Positions 26,069 through 35,985 are shown, numbered from the stretch's first letter. The stretch is DNA of 64,000 nt from Paenibacillus flagellatus (GCF_003217775.1 NZ_QJVJ01000010.1:1-64000), one strand, 5' to 3'. The notes: a model not told the origin generated them from the letters alone. Numbers and translations: made by a program.

Positions 26069-26922
26069 ACTCCGCCTCCGACCGTGTGTTCAGCCGGGTG
26101 TCCTATGCGATTCTGGCGATCGTCGGACTCGCGGCGGTCATTCCCATGCTGTACGTATTCTCCGTCTCTCTGACGCCCTACGGCGAAGTACTGAAAAACG
26201 GCGGGTACGTGCTGATTCCCAAATCGATTACGTTCGAGGCGTACCGGAAGCTGTTCGAAACGTCGAATATCATGCGCTCCTTCTATGTGACGATCTTCCT
26301 GACGGTCGCAGGTACGGCGGTGAACTTGACGCTGACGGCGCTGACCGCCTACGGGCTCAGCCGCAAGAAGCTGCCGATGCGCTCGCTGTTCCTGTACATG
26401 ATCGTGTTCACGCTGCTCTTCAGCGGGGGCATCATCCCGACGTACTTGATCGTCAAGGCTACCGGGCTGCTCGATTCGATCTGGGCGCTCATATTGCCGA
26501 ACGCGATCTCCAGCTTCAATGTGCTGCTGATGAAAAGCTTCTTCGAGAACTTGCCCGAGGAGCTGTTCGAATCGTCGCGGATGGACGGGGCTACCGAATT
26601 CCGCATTCTGTGGCAGATCGTCGTCCCGCTGTCGAAGCCTTCGCTGATCACGATCGGCTTGTTCTACGCGGTGGGGCACTGGAACCAGTTTTTCTCCGCG
26701 ATCATGTACATCACCGACCGGACGCTGTATCCGCTCCAGGTGGTCGTGCGGGAGATTTTGACGATGGCGCAGCAGCCGCTGGAAAATGCGGAAAATATGG
26801 TGCCGACCGTGACGATGCAGATGAGCGCCGTCGTCGTGGCCAGCCTCCCGGTGTTTATCGTCTATCCGTTCCTGCAAAAGCATTTCACCAAGGGCATGCT
26901 GCTCGGTTCCGTGAAAGGCTGA
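26062..26922 (+). CDS. ABC sugar transporter permease, LplC/YtcP-like
   Basis: A 286-residue partner permease with six membrane segments. The EAA motif is FESSRMDGATEFRILWQIVVPLSKP (about 172-196). The C-terminus FLQKHFTKGMLLGSVKG is the signature ending of this subgroup. ATG 26062 overlaps the upstream gene by seven bases and has RBS GGGGGAGAG; the frame is open far upstream but only as a shadow of the first permease. Confidence 0.93.
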   Translation: MVNSASDRVFSRVSYAILAIVGLAAVIPMLYVFSVSLTPYGEVLKNGGYVLIPKSITFEAYRKLFETSNIMRSFYVTIFLTVAGTAVNLTLTALTAYGLSRKKLPMRSLFLYMIVFTLLFSGGIIPTYLIVKATGLLDSIWALILPNAISSFNVLLMKSFFENLPEELFESSRMDGATEFRILWQIVVPLSKPSLITIGLFYAVGHWNQFFSAIMYITDRTLYPLQVVVREILTMAQQPLENAENMVPTVTMQMSAVVVASLPVFIVYPFLQKHFTKGMLLGSVKG

Positions 26923-26988
26923 CGACGGTTGAACTTGGCGCGCCAATTTCAATACATGCAACATTCCACAGAGAGGGGCTTTCATGCA

Positions 26989-28539
26989 ATGAATCATTGG
27001 AAGAAAGGCACGGCCGTTCTGACCGTCGCCGCCCTGACCGCTGCGCTGACAGCCGGCTGCGGCGGCAAGGGGAGCTCGAACTCGGAGGAGACGCCGGGTG
27101 CATCCGCGACCGGAACGCCGGTCAAACCGGCGGCACCCGTCCCCCTGAACGTCACGCTGACCGGGACGGGACTCCCGCCTCCGGACGCGGATGTCATCAA
27201 GCAGACGCTTGACAAGAAGCTGGGCATCGACCTGACCTTGGCTCCGCTGCAGACGTTGGACGACTACACCAAGCAAGTGCGGCTGCGCATCTCCGCCGGC
27301 AATTATCCCGATCTGTTCCAAGTATCCTACGCCGAGATGAAGGAATATGCCGACAAGGGGCTGCTGCTCGATCTGACGCCGTATTACGGCAAGGAGCTGA
27401 AGCCCGCGGCCGACTTCGTGACCTCGCTGTCCGGCGAGCTGCTGAAGAAAGCTTCCTACAACGGCAAAATGTATGCGATTCCGCGCAACGGGGACGCTCC
27501 GTTCGACGCCTATTGGATTCGCAAGGATTGGCTCGACAAGCTGGGCCTGAAGGCGCCGACGACGCTCGACGAGCTGCTCGCGGTGGCGAAGGCGTTCACC
27601 GAGAACGACCCGGACGGCAACGGCAAGAAGGACACATACGGCATTCTGGGCGGCGAGTTCGCCACGTTCGCCTCCGTGCTGGGCGCGTACGGCGTGAGCA
27701 ATCCGTTCGCGGGCGCTTTCTACAAGCAAGGCGACAAGCTCGTCAACGCCTTCTACGACCCGAACATGCCGCTTGCGCTCGGCGCGATCAAGACGCTCAT
27801 CGACGCGAACGTGGTCGATCCCGAGATCATGACGAACAAGTCCAACGAAATTCAGCAGAAGGCGTTCCAGGGCAAGGGCGGCATCGTCAACTACCCTTGG
27901 ACCGGCTTCGCCAAGGATGAATTCATAGCCCAGATCAAGACGGTAAATCCCAAGGCGGAATGGATGACGTTCGACGCGCCCAAAGGGCCTGCGGGCCAAT
28001 TCGACGGAGCGTTCGACTATGACCGGCCGGGCCGTCTGCTGGCGATACCGAAGACGCTGGAGAAGGACAAGGAGAAGCTGCAAAAGGTGTTCGACCTGAT
28101 CAATTACGTCTCGTCGAAGGAAGGCAACGAGCTCGTCATGTACGGGATCGAGGGCAAGCATTATACCAAGCAGGACGGCAAGTATACGCTCACGGACCTG
28201 ATGACCAAGGAAGGCGGTTACTTCTCGCTGTACCAGTTTACCGGACGTCCGAACGAATCGTACCTGGCGAACAAGTTTCCGAACCAAAAGGAAGTCAGCG
28301 CCTATGCGGCGAACGCCAAGCGGATCCGCTTGCTCGACAGCTCGGTCATTCCGCCGGACGGGTTCAATAAAGCCGACGCGGATCGCTACGCGAAGGAGGA
28401 GATGGTCAAGTTCGTCTACGGCAAACGTCCGTTGTCCGAATACCCGGCCTTCCTCAAGACGCTTGAGGAGACGTTCAAATACAAGCTCTACACGGATTCG
28501 GCCGAAAAGCAATTGAAGGAGCAAGGCTTGTTGAAATAA
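26989..28539 (+). CDS. Extracellular solute-binding lipoprotein (family 1)
   Basis: A 516-residue exported binding protein for the two upstream permeases. The signal peptide ends in a lipobox LTAGC with lipidated Cys about 24, followed by a Gly/Ser linker. The length and the DGNGKKDTYGI motif (about 208) match the long Paenibacillus LplA-like proteins that bind oligosaccharides. ATG 26989 has RBS AGAGAGGGG ten bases away. Its ligand cannot be read, but downstream genes suggest a plant polysaccharide fragment. Confidence 0.92.
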   Translation: MNHWKKGTAVLTVAALTAALTAGCGGKGSSNSEETPGASATGTPVKPAAPVPLNVTLTGTGLPPPDADVIKQTLDKKLGIDLTLAPLQTLDDYTKQVRLRISAGNYPDLFQVSYAEMKEYADKGLLLDLTPYYGKELKPAADFVTSLSGELLKKASYNGKMYAIPRNGDAPFDAYWIRKDWLDKLGLKAPTTLDELLAVAKAFTENDPDGNGKKDTYGILGGEFATFASVLGAYGVSNPFAGAFYKQGDKLVNAFYDPNMPLALGAIKTLIDANVVDPEIMTNKSNEIQQKAFQGKGGIVNYPWTGFAKDEFIAQIKTVNPKAEWMTFDAPKGPAGQFDGAFDYDRPGRLLAIPKTLEKDKEKLQKVFDLINYVSSKEGNELVMYGIEGKHYTKQDGKYTLTDLMTKEGGYFSLYQFTGRPNESYLANKFPNQKEVSAYAANAKRIRLLDSSVIPPDGFNKADADRYAKEEMVKFVYGKRPLSEYPAFLKTLEETFKYKLYTDSAEKQLKEQGLLK

Positions 28540-28579
28540 ACGCGAAGCCAGCGATGAAGGACGATGGAGGATGACTGCG

Positions 28580-29869
28580 ATGACGGATTTGGAGTATGAC
28601 GTAATCGTCGCGGGGGGCGGGCCGGGCGGAATCGCCGCGGCCGTCGCCTCCGCGCGGCTGGGCGCGAAGACGCTGCTGATCGAGCGGTACGGGTTTCTGG
28701 GCGGGGCGGGCACCGCGATGATGGTGAACCCTTGGATGACCTATTGGGCGCACTTCTCGGACGGGAAGGAGATCCAGGTGATCAGCGGCGTGCTGCAGGA
28801 GCTCGTCGAGCGGATGGAAGCGCTGGGCATGTACGGCCATCCGAAGCAGCGGACCGCGTTCGACCCGGAGGCGCTGAAGGTCGTCGCCGAGGAGCTGTGC
28901 CTGGAAGCCGGCGTTCGCCTGCTCTACCATACGTTCCTGGGCGGAGTCCGAACGGATGCGTCAGGGCGGAAGGTGGAGTCGCTGATCGTCGCCAACAAGG
29001 CGGGACTTGTGGAGCTGAAGGCGCGGCTCTTCGTCGACACGACGGGAGACGCCGACTTGGCGGCGATGGCCGGCGCGACCGTGGAGAAGGGCCGGAGCGT
29101 CGACAGTCTGATGCAGCCGATGACGCTGAACTTCCGGATGGGCGGCGTCGACGTCGACCGGATGCCGGAGCGCGCGGAAATTTCCCGCCGGTATGCAGAG
29201 GCCAAGGCCAGGGGCGAGATCGATTGCCCGCGGGAGAACGTCCTGTGGTTCTACGCGACGCAGCCGGACGTCATCCACTTCAATACGACGCGGATTCTTC
29301 GAAAGGACGCGACCGACCCGTGGGAGCTGACCGAGGCCGAGATCGAGGGACGCCGCCAAGTGCAGCAGCTCGTCAAGTTTCTGACGCGCGAGGTGGAAGG
29401 CTTCGAGCGCGCCTACCTGCAGACGACGGCGCCGCAGATCGGCGTGCGCGAGTCGCGGCGGGTGATCGGCGACTACATCCTGACCGCCGACGAGCTGCTC
29501 GCGGCTTGCAAATTCGACGACGTGATCGCGCGCGGCACGTATCCCGTCGACATTCACAATCCGAGCGGCGAAGGGACGATCATGAAGCATCTGCCGCCGG
29601 GCGAATGGTACGACATCCCGTTCCGCTGCCTGATCCCGCTCGGGCTCGACAATCTGCTCGTCGGCGGCCGTCCGGTATCGGCCACGCACGAGGCGCATTC
29701 CGCCATCCGCGTGCAGCCGATCGCGATGGCGATCGGGCAGGCGGCCGGCGCGGCGGCGGCGATCTGCGCCCGGGAGGGCCGGACGCCGAGGGAAGTGGAC
29801 ATTCGCAGCGTCCAGCAAGCTTTGACCAAGCAAGGCGCATCCTTGGGACTCGACACACGTGCATTCTGA
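28580..29869 (+). CDS. FAD-dependent oxidoreductase (FAD_oxidored type)
   Basis: A 429-residue flavoprotein. The dinucleotide-binding motif VIVAGGGPGGIAAAVASARLG (about 8-28) precedes LLIERYGFLGGAGTAMMVNP, typical of the FAD_oxidored group found in carbohydrate loci. C-terminal GRPVSATHEAHSAIRVQPIAMA closes the FAD site. ATG 28580 is preferred to ATG 28571 because GGAGG lies nine bases before it and none before the other. It is cytosolic, with no signal peptide. It probably oxidises a sugar-derived substrate imported by the transporter; that is inference. Confidence 0.85.
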   Translation: MTDLEYDVIVAGGGPGGIAAAVASARLGAKTLLIERYGFLGGAGTAMMVNPWMTYWAHFSDGKEIQVISGVLQELVERMEALGMYGHPKQRTAFDPEALKVVAEELCLEAGVRLLYHTFLGGVRTDASGRKVESLIVANKAGLVELKARLFVDTTGDADLAAMAGATVEKGRSVDSLMQPMTLNFRMGGVDVDRMPERAEISRRYAEAKARGEIDCPRENVLWFYATQPDVIHFNTTRILRKDATDPWELTEAEIEGRRQVQQLVKFLTREVEGFERAYLQTTAPQIGVRESRRVIGDYILTADELLAACKFDDVIARGTYPVDIHNPSGEGTIMKHLPPGEWYDIPFRCLIPLGLDNLLVGGRPVSATHEAHSAIRVQPIAMAIGQAAGAAAAICAREGRTPREVDIRSVQQALTKQGASLGLDTRAF

Positions 29870-29897
29870 CATCCTACTTGATTAGGAGGAATCACTA

Positions 29898-31958
29898 ATG
29901 GAGAACCGCAATGGAAGCAACGGAGAGAATGGGGAGAAGCCGGGCGGAGAGCATCGGGTCGGCGAACGGTCGGGCGGCTTCGAGGGGCGGGAGGGCAAGG
30001 CAATCTCCCGGCGCAAGCTGCTCGTCTCGCTGGGCATGGCCGGCGCCGCGGTCGCGGCGGGCTCGCTGGTCAATGGCTCGGGGGCGTTCGCGAATGGATC
30101 GGACAGCGTAACCGAATCGGTGTACGGCAAGGGCAAGGGGAAGGGCAAAGACAAAGGCAAGAAGGGCAAGGACGACGGGTTGGACGATCCTTGCTGTTCC
30201 TTGGACGAGTTCGTCCTCAACACGACGATTGCCGAGCTGCGTGTCGCCACGACGGCGAACGCGGACCATGTCTACTATGTGCGCGATCTCGGTCAGCAGG
30301 GGCATTTCCGCTACGACCCGACGGACACGGCGTCGGCGGACAATACGGGCACCGTGCTCGTGTCCGCGGCGGGGCTCCGGTTCAAGCGTATTTACGCCGA
30401 AGCCTTGAACGTGAAATGGTTCGGCGCCAAGGGTGACGGCGTGACCGACGACGCGGCCGCGATCCAGCTCGCCGTCGATACGGCGCAGGGCCGGGGCGAT
30501 ACGCTGTTTTTCCCGACGGCGGACTATATGATCGCCGCGCCGATCTCGATCGGCAGCTCGAAGAAGCCGATCCGCATCGTCGGCGACGGGTTTCAGAAGG
30601 GCTCCTGGATTCGCGCCCACTCGTCCGTGTCGCCGACGAACCCGCTTAAGGCCGCGTTCCTATTCGACGACACGAAGGTCGCGGAGCGGTTCGAATTTTC
30701 GGACATCGTCATCCAGGGCGAGACCGGCAAGTTCGAATACGGCATCTACACCAAGATGATCTCCCACTCCCTGTTCCGCCGCATCCGGATCGTGCAGACG
30801 AAGGTCGCCGCGCTGGCCATCGGCTATGGCTGGAGCAACGATATCGAGACCTGCGAGTTCTCCTACAATTTAGGCGACGGCATCCTGTTCGCCGCCGACA
30901 ATGTCAACATGCTTAACGTAGTCAACACGAAGCTGTTCCTAAACAATGGCATCGCCATCAACATGGCGAACAACTCGCTCGGCGTCCGGATCAACGGCTG
31001 CACCATCGAGAAAAACAAAGTGTGCGGCATCTATACGAAGATGCTCAATACGCCGCTTGACGTCACCGACTGCTACTTCGAGAACAACGGGGAGGCGGGC
31101 TATCAGCTGACGAACCCGAACCGGCTCGTGCGCACGTGCATCCTCATCAACGGCAATACGGCGGCCGGCGTCGTGGCCAACGCGTACCCGACCAGCACGG
31201 TCAGGATCAACAACAACATCGTGTCGGTTTCGTCCGACGAGTCGTTCGTGACCTGCTACTCGGCCGGCTCCAGCCTGGAGGTCGCGAGCAATACGTTCGT
31301 CCGGTACAAGACGCCGGCGGCAGCCTATGCGGTGCTGCGAACGGGGACGAGCAAGACCGGCCTGGGCGCCCGCGTGAACCATGCCCGGATCTACGGCAAC
31401 GGAGTCTGGGACAATCACAAGTCGGCGCTGACGCTCCGGCCGCTCTGGGTCGAGGATTTGGCTGCGTCCGCCAGCCTGCTGCACACGGCGTGGATCCAGG
31501 GGGTGCCCGAGCTGGACTACGCGCCGCCCGCGGGCTCCTATACGTCCGTACTCGGCGGAGGCGGCGGCACGTATACGCTGTCCGCGACGGTCAAGTTCAA
31601 CGGCCAGGACGTCTACGAATTGGCGGGCGCCGCCAATACCGACGTGTTCGGCTATACGATCGATCTGGCCGACTACCCGCGGCTCGCCGGCAAATACGTC
31701 TACATCGCCTTCTACGCCAAGCCTTCGGCAGCCGGTACCGGCGCCGCCGCCTATACGAGCCAGCTGGGGATGAGCACGACGGCGTACCCGGCCGATACGA
31801 GCTGGCGGCTGATCAGCTATGTGGACCTGATGCCGGCGAGCGGCACGGTCGCGTTCGGGCTGCGCAAAATATCCGGCTCGGCCGGCACGACCTTGTACGT
31901 CTCGCAGCCGGTGCTGAAGGAAGTCGGCGCACCGACGAACAGCTTCGTGGAAAGCTGA
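29898..31958 (+). CDS. Tat-exported right-handed beta-helix protein (pectate-lyase-3-like)
   Basis: A 686-residue secreted protein. The N-terminus has a twin-arginine signal, SRRKLLVSLGMAGAAVAAG (about 36-54), preceded by a long charged stretch, and then a Lys/Gly-rich linker. The core starts with VKWFGAKGDGVTDDAAAIQLAV (about 171-192), the mark of the pectate lyase superfamily/GH28-like beta-helix, and continues with parallel-helix rungs rich in NN and NG. The last 140 residues look like a beta-sandwich carbohydrate-binding module. The catalytic chemistry (lyase, hydrolase or epimerase) is not determinable. RBS TAGGAGGAA. Confidence 0.82.
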   Translation: MENRNGSNGENGEKPGGEHRVGERSGGFEGREGKAISRRKLLVSLGMAGAAVAAGSLVNGSGAFANGSDSVTESVYGKGKGKGKDKGKKGKDDGLDDPCCSLDEFVLNTTIAELRVATTANADHVYYVRDLGQQGHFRYDPTDTASADNTGTVLVSAAGLRFKRIYAEALNVKWFGAKGDGVTDDAAAIQLAVDTAQGRGDTLFFPTADYMIAAPISIGSSKKPIRIVGDGFQKGSWIRAHSSVSPTNPLKAAFLFDDTKVAERFEFSDIVIQGETGKFEYGIYTKMISHSLFRRIRIVQTKVAALAIGYGWSNDIETCEFSYNLGDGILFAADNVNMLNVVNTKLFLNNGIAINMANNSLGVRINGCTIEKNKVCGIYTKMLNTPLDVTDCYFENNGEAGYQLTNPNRLVRTCILINGNTAAGVVANAYPTSTVRINNNIVSVSSDESFVTCYSAGSSLEVASNTFVRYKTPAAAYAVLRTGTSKTGLGARVNHARIYGNGVWDNHKSALTLRPLWVEDLAASASLLHTAWIQGVPELDYAPPAGSYTSVLGGGGGTYTLSATVKFNGQDVYELAGAANTDVFGYTIDLADYPRLAGKYVYIAFYAKPSAAGTGAAAYTSQLGMSTTAYPADTSWRLISYVDLMPASGTVAFGLRKISGSAGTTLYVSQPVLKEVGAPTNSFVES

Positions 31959-31997
31959 ATCCGGGGCACCAAGAGAGAATAAAGGCAGGAGAGACCG

Positions 31998-33314
31998 ATG
32001 GCAGAGAAACAAACATATATTCGGCAAACGAAAACGCCGCTTCGGGTCGTGATCGTGGGCGCGGGCAACCGCAGCTTGACCTATGCCTCCTACGCACTCA
32101 CGCATCCGGAGGAGCTGCAGGTCGTCGCGGTCGTCGATCCCGACGGGCTGCGGTGCAATCGGCTGGCCGACCTGCACGGCGTCGCGCCTGACCGGCGGTA
32201 CGCGAGCCTGGCCGCCTTGTTCGCGGACGGGCGGATCGCCGACGCCGCGATCAACGGCACGATGGATGCGCTGCACGTCCCGACCAGCCTGCCGCTCTTG
32301 GAGGCCGGGTACGATATCCTGCTCGAGAAGCCGATCGGCATCTCGAAGGAGGAGATTCTCGTCCTGCTGGATGCGGCCCGCCTCCATGACCGGAAGGTCA
32401 TGATCTGCCACGTACTGCGGTATGCGCCCTATTATCGGGAAATTCGCCGGCGGATTGCCGACGGGGTCATCGGGGATATCCTGAATATCCAGACGGGCGA
32501 GCATGTGAGCTACCACCACATGGCGGCCGCTTTCGTCCGCGGCAAGTGGGGCAGCAAGGAGCAAGGCGGCTCCTCGATGCTGATGGCCAAATGCTGTCAT
32601 GACATGGACCTGATCACATGGCTGAAAAGCGGGATCCCGCCGGTCCGGGTGACGAGCAGCGGGAGCCTGAGCTTCTTCCGCAGCGAGCGGGCACCCGCCG
32701 GATCGGGAACACGCTGCCTGGCCGATTGCGCCATCGAAGCGAGCTGCGATTATTCGGCCCGCAAGCATTACATCGACCAAGGCCGGTGGGGGCCATACGT
32801 GTGGAGGTCGATCGAACACTTGGGAACGGAGCCGACGACGGAGCAGAAGCTGGAGTCGCTGCGCACGGACAATCCGTATGGCCGCTGCGTCTGGCGCTGC
32901 GACAACGACGTGGTCGACCACCAGTCCGTCGTGATTGAATTCGCGGACGGGTCTACGGCGACCCATACCCTGATCGGCAACACGGCCAAGCCGTGCCGGA
33001 CGCTGCATATCGTCGGCACGAAGGGCGAGATCAACGGCGTCATGGAGGACGGCTTCTTCACGGTTCGCCATCCCGATCCCCGGGCCGGCCATGAATTCAC
33101 CGAAGAGCGGGTGCGCCTGAACGTGTCCATGGACATGCACGGCGGCGGGGATCTGCGGCTGGTCGAGGATTTCATCCGCTGCTGCCGGGGCGAAGCCCCT
33201 TCGCTCTCCACGACGTCGCTGGACGACTCGATCTACGGGCACTTGCTCGGGTTTGGCGCGGATCAGGCGATGGAAGAAGGCGTCTGGGTGACGCTGGAGC
33301 GCCTGGAGTCGTAA
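31998..33314 (+). CDS. Gfo/Idh/MocA-family oxidoreductase
   Basis: A 438-residue NAD(P)-dependent sugar dehydrogenase-like protein. The Rossmann motif is VVIVGAGNRSLTYA (about 17-30). The catalytic-lysine motif ILLEKPIG is near residue 112, and CHVLRYAPYYREIRR starts the substrate domain. Last gene of the 25151-33314 transport/catabolic unit; RBS CAGGAGAG. It may oxidise or epimerise the sugar released by the upstream enzymes. Confidence 0.9.
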   Translation: MAEKQTYIRQTKTPLRVVIVGAGNRSLTYASYALTHPEELQVVAVVDPDGLRCNRLADLHGVAPDRRYASLAALFADGRIADAAINGTMDALHVPTSLPLLEAGYDILLEKPIGISKEEILVLLDAARLHDRKVMICHVLRYAPYYREIRRRIADGVIGDILNIQTGEHVSYHHMAAAFVRGKWGSKEQGGSSMLMAKCCHDMDLITWLKSGIPPVRVTSSGSLSFFRSERAPAGSGTRCLADCAIEASCDYSARKHYIDQGRWGPYVWRSIEHLGTEPTTEQKLESLRTDNPYGRCVWRCDNDVVDHQSVVIEFADGSTATHTLIGNTAKPCRTLHIVGTKGEINGVMEDGFFTVRHPDPRAGHEFTEERVRLNVSMDMHGGGDLRLVEDFIRCCRGEAPSLSTTSLDDSIYGHLLGFGADQAMEEGVWVTLERLES

Positions 33315-33640
33315 GCCGGTGGCCGGTACCCAATAGGAGTAAAATGGGGTTGTACTAGGTTTGAATAGATTCGTCGGACGACCGGCACACAACGTTGGCA
33401 TAGTAGGTGCCGGGCGTGGAAATCGGCTTCTTGTTCGCAACACGGAAGAGGAAATTTGCCGCATGCTGGGCGCACCCGAGGCTTTCGTGAAAGAAATGAT
33501 CACGGAATACCGGATCGGGCAGACTTGCTCAACAAACGGGCATAAAGAACGGCCGATTAAACGGGCTCATGCAAGGTAGGATTGAAACAATCCGGCCGTG
33601 GCTGCCGCCTATGATGATGGGGCGGTACATGCCTAAATGA
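33315..33640. other. Intergenic stretch without a convincing gene
   Basis: An open frame from TTG 33361 to 33579 (72 codons) has no clear RBS and no family match I recognise. The sequence AGGAGTAAAATG at about 33342-33355 looks like an RBS-start but opens only four codons. I see no terminator for the upstream operon here other than the shared region before 33643. Confidence 0.4.
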
Positions 33641-33642
33641 AA

Positions 33643-33683
33643 AGAGTCCTTCCGGATCTTCTCCGGAGGACTCTCTTCGCGTT
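33643..33683 (-). terminator. Intrinsic terminator of the first SLH paralog
   Basis: AGAGTCCTTCCGG pairs with CCGGAGGACTCT (33643-33655 with 33663-33674). On the minus strand it is followed by TTTTCAT, and it lies 20-60 bases beyond the SLH stop codon. Confidence 0.8.
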
Positions 33684-33702
33684 CCGTAGACGGCCGGACG
33701 CC

Positions 33703-35637
33703 TTACGGCTTGTCTTGCAGAATGCGGACGAGCACCGCGACGGCTTCCGCTCTCGTGGCCATGCTGGACGGCTCGAACCGGTTGTTGGAGCGGCCCTCGA
33801 CGATCCCTTCCCGTTCCGCTTTCGCCACAAACCCTTTCGCCCAGAACGGAATGTCCGCATCGTCCGCGAACGATGTCGCCGTGATGGCGGCGGACAGCTT
33901 CCAGCCGCGGATCAGCATGGTGACCATTTCCGCTCGGTTGATCTTCACGTTCGGGCGGAGCGTCACGTCCTCGTAGCCCACGATAATGCCCGCTTGGACA
34001 GCGGCGGCCAATTCGGCTTCCGCCCAGCCGGGAATGTCGTCCCGGTCCTTGAACGAATCGAGGACGGCGGCATCTCCCGATTTCGGCAGCTTCATCGCCC
34101 GCGCGACCATCAGCGCGAACTGCAGCCTCGTCACTTCATCGTCCGGCAGGAACTTGTCGCTCGAAGGGCCTTGCACCACGCAAAGCTCCGAAGCCGATTC
34201 GATGTGCGATTTCGCCCAATGGTTTTGGATATCCGTCCAGGTGAGCTTCGTACAAGCGGCTCCGCCCGACTGTCCCGGTGGTTTGTCCGGATCCGGCTTA
34301 TCTACGGGATTGCCGGGAGTCGTCGACGTCGATCCGCCTCCGCCACTTCCGCCGCCGTTGCCGGTATCCGCGCCCCCGTTTCCGTCTGTCTCTCCTTCAT
34401 TGCCCGGCGATGTCGAAGCCGTGTCCTGACGGGTCACTTCAACCGTGTATGTCTTTTTCGTCACGCCGTCTTCCGCCGTTATCGTTACCTCAATCTTGTT
34501 ATACCCGACGTTCAGCGGAATCGCCTGCGATGCCGTCCCGCTCGTTACCGGCGTTCCGTTTACGGTCACCGTCGCCATCGGATCGTAGACGGTCGCCGTG
34601 ACCGTCAAGCTGTATACGCTGTTCGTCACTGTAGCCGTGTAGTTCGTCGTACCTCGGTGGAACCCCGGCGACAGTTCGCCCGGCGATAGTGTCAGGTTGA
34701 TCAGGTCCGCATTGCTGCTCGCCGAGACGGTTACGGTGCTGGCCGCCGTTCGCCCATCCGCCGTAGTCGCGGCGATGGTCGTCGTTCCCGGCGTATGGCC
34801 CGGCGTGACATAACCGTACCCGTCGACCGTCGCGATCGACGAATCGTAGGTCGCCCACGTCACGCTTGGGGTCGTGCCGTCGTCCGGATCAAAGCGCGCT
34901 GTGAGCTGCGCGCCGCTTCCGCCCTTGACCAGACTCAACTGCGACGGCGTAACCGCCAAGTCATTCACGGTGTAAGTGACGGTCAGCTTGGGTCCGAAGG
35001 TCAGGTGCTCGTCTGAATAATAGCGTCGAACCCAATTCCCCGACGAGAAATGCTCGGATCGCAACACAATCCCATCGTTCGGCACGACTCCATCGATCCA
35101 TTGCTGCGTCAGGCCGGTCAAATCAAACTGTGTTTTCGAGGCCGTATCAAAACCGTTGACCCGCTGCGATAAGACAGGATCGGGGTCAAACGCCGACGCA
35201 CTGTTCCACGTAATCGTGTTTTCGTCCCAGGCGCCCATAACCCGATAAACAGCAACCGTTGCGCTAACGTTATTTCTGTTAAATGCGGAACTCATCGAGG
35301 TCAATTCCAAAGTGGCGTTCGTGAGGGTCGCATCGGGCGGTATTGACGAAAGATCGAATTGGATGTACGGTCTTACCTCATTTGTGTCGTTCCCGAGGGT
35401 TAACTGGGACGTATTGTAATATAAGTCGGGTATTTGTCTGGTAACGGCTTGTCCTTGCACGGCCGTAGGATAGCTGGCACTATTCTGAACCACCACCGTC
35501 TTCGATGTCGCCGCCGCAGATGCCGCGTCAGGGAACATCAGCATTGAGCCAAGAGAAAAAAATGCGAGCAGTCCACTGAGAAAGGCGGAAATGTTGCGTT
35601 TGCGGAAACGACTTCGGTTACGTAGTGAAGTTGGCAT
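33703..35637 (-). CDS. SLH surface protein with DNRLRE, Ig-like and cadherin-like domains (paralog 1)
   Basis: A 644-residue exported protein. Signal peptide about 1-42 (PDAASA). Residues about 45-205 form a DNRLRE/CBM96-like beta-sandwich (YIQFDLSSIPPDATLTNATL, then WDENTITWN). Then a Big-type Ig domain (LAVTPSQLSLVKGGSG..., to about 290), one cadherin-like beta-sandwich (LTLSPGELSPGF..., about 295-385), a Gly/Ser/Pro linker, and three SLH domains (about 445-644). It is 70-80 percent alike by eye to the 38090 gene, which has one more cadherin-like repeat. A c-di-GMP riboswitch precedes it. RBS TGGAGGA. Confidence 0.92.
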   Translation of the reverse strand: MPTSLRNRSRFRKRNISAFLSGLLAFFSLGSMLMFPDAASAAATSKTVVVQNSASYPTAVQGQAVTRQIPDLYYNTSQLTLGNDTNEVRPYIQFDLSSIPPDATLTNATLELTSMSSAFNRNNVSATVAVYRVMGAWDENTITWNSASAFDPDPVLSQRVNGFDTASKTQFDLTGLTQQWIDGVVPNDGIVLRSEHFSSGNWVRRYYSDEHLTFGPKLTVTYTVNDLAVTPSQLSLVKGGSGAQLTARFDPDDGTTPSVTWATYDSSIATVDGYGYVTPGHTPGTTTIAATTADGRTAASTVTVSASSNADLINLTLSPGELSPGFHRGTTNYTATVTNSVYSLTVTATVYDPMATVTVNGTPVTSGTASQAIPLNVGYNKIEVTITAEDGVTKKTYTVEVTRQDTASTSPGNEGETDGNGGADTGNGGGSGGGGSTSTTPGNPVDKPDPDKPPGQSGGAACTKLTWTDIQNHWAKSHIESASELCVVQGPSSDKFLPDDEVTRLQFALMVARAMKLPKSGDAAVLDSFKDRDDIPGWAEAELAAAVQAGIIVGYEDVTLRPNVKINRAEMVTMLIRGWKLSAAITATSFADDADIPFWAKGFVAKAEREGIVEGRSNNRFEPSSMATRAEAVAVLVRILQDKP

Positions 35638-35838
35638 GTTCTTAATCCTCCAATGGTATGACGTATGTTGTGACTGTGCGAACCGGGAACGGATGCCAAC
35701 CGATCTTCCGCGGCAACGGCTCAGACGATGAATTCCTTATTCAGGGATAACTCCCCTTTCCTTAATCGCTAGTTGGCGACGTTCCACCTCCTCTAAACCT
35801 TCTTCCCGGGTTTCAAGGCCGGAGTGTTTTTTTGAACG

Positions 35839-35868
35839 CAAAAAACCTCCGCCTGACCGACGGAGGTT
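35839..35868 (-). terminator. Expression-platform terminator of c-di-GMP riboswitch 1
   Basis: On the minus strand AACCTCCG/CGGAGGTT is followed by TTTT. The upstream CGGCGGA can instead pair with TCCGTCG, which includes most of the terminator's first arm, giving an alternative antiterminator. Confidence 0.85.
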
Positions 35869-35960
35869 CATCCGCCGTTTCGAGCAGCTGGCTGGCATCG
35901 CGGATACAACTCCGCCTTAGCCCCTGTAGCTTTGCGTCCCCGCTTTTCAACGGGTTTGCC
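35869..35960 (-). promoter_or_regulatory. Cyclic-di-GMP-I (GEMM-I) riboswitch 1, upstream of SLH paralog 1
   Basis: Read on the minus strand, the RNA has GGCAAACCCG, a GAAA-type loop, the conserved GGGGACGCAAAGC, then ACAGGGGCUAAGG and GAUGCCAGCCAGCUGC, the core of the GEMM-I aptamer. It is followed directly by an antiterminator/terminator pair, so the second messenger should control read-through into the SLH gene about 200 bases downstream. Whether ligand turns the gene on or off cannot be decided by eye. Confidence 0.92.
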
Positions 35961-35985
35961 TTTGTTTCCAACGGTTCGATAGATT

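Noticed and set aside
25903-28713. 936-codon minus-strand frame opposite the permease and binding-protein genes
   Set aside because: Coding evidence (membrane segments, lipobox, EAA motifs) is all on the plus strand.
33361-33579. 72-codon frame as a real gene
   Set aside because: TTG start without RBS and no recognisable domain; kept only as a note on the intergenic stretch.
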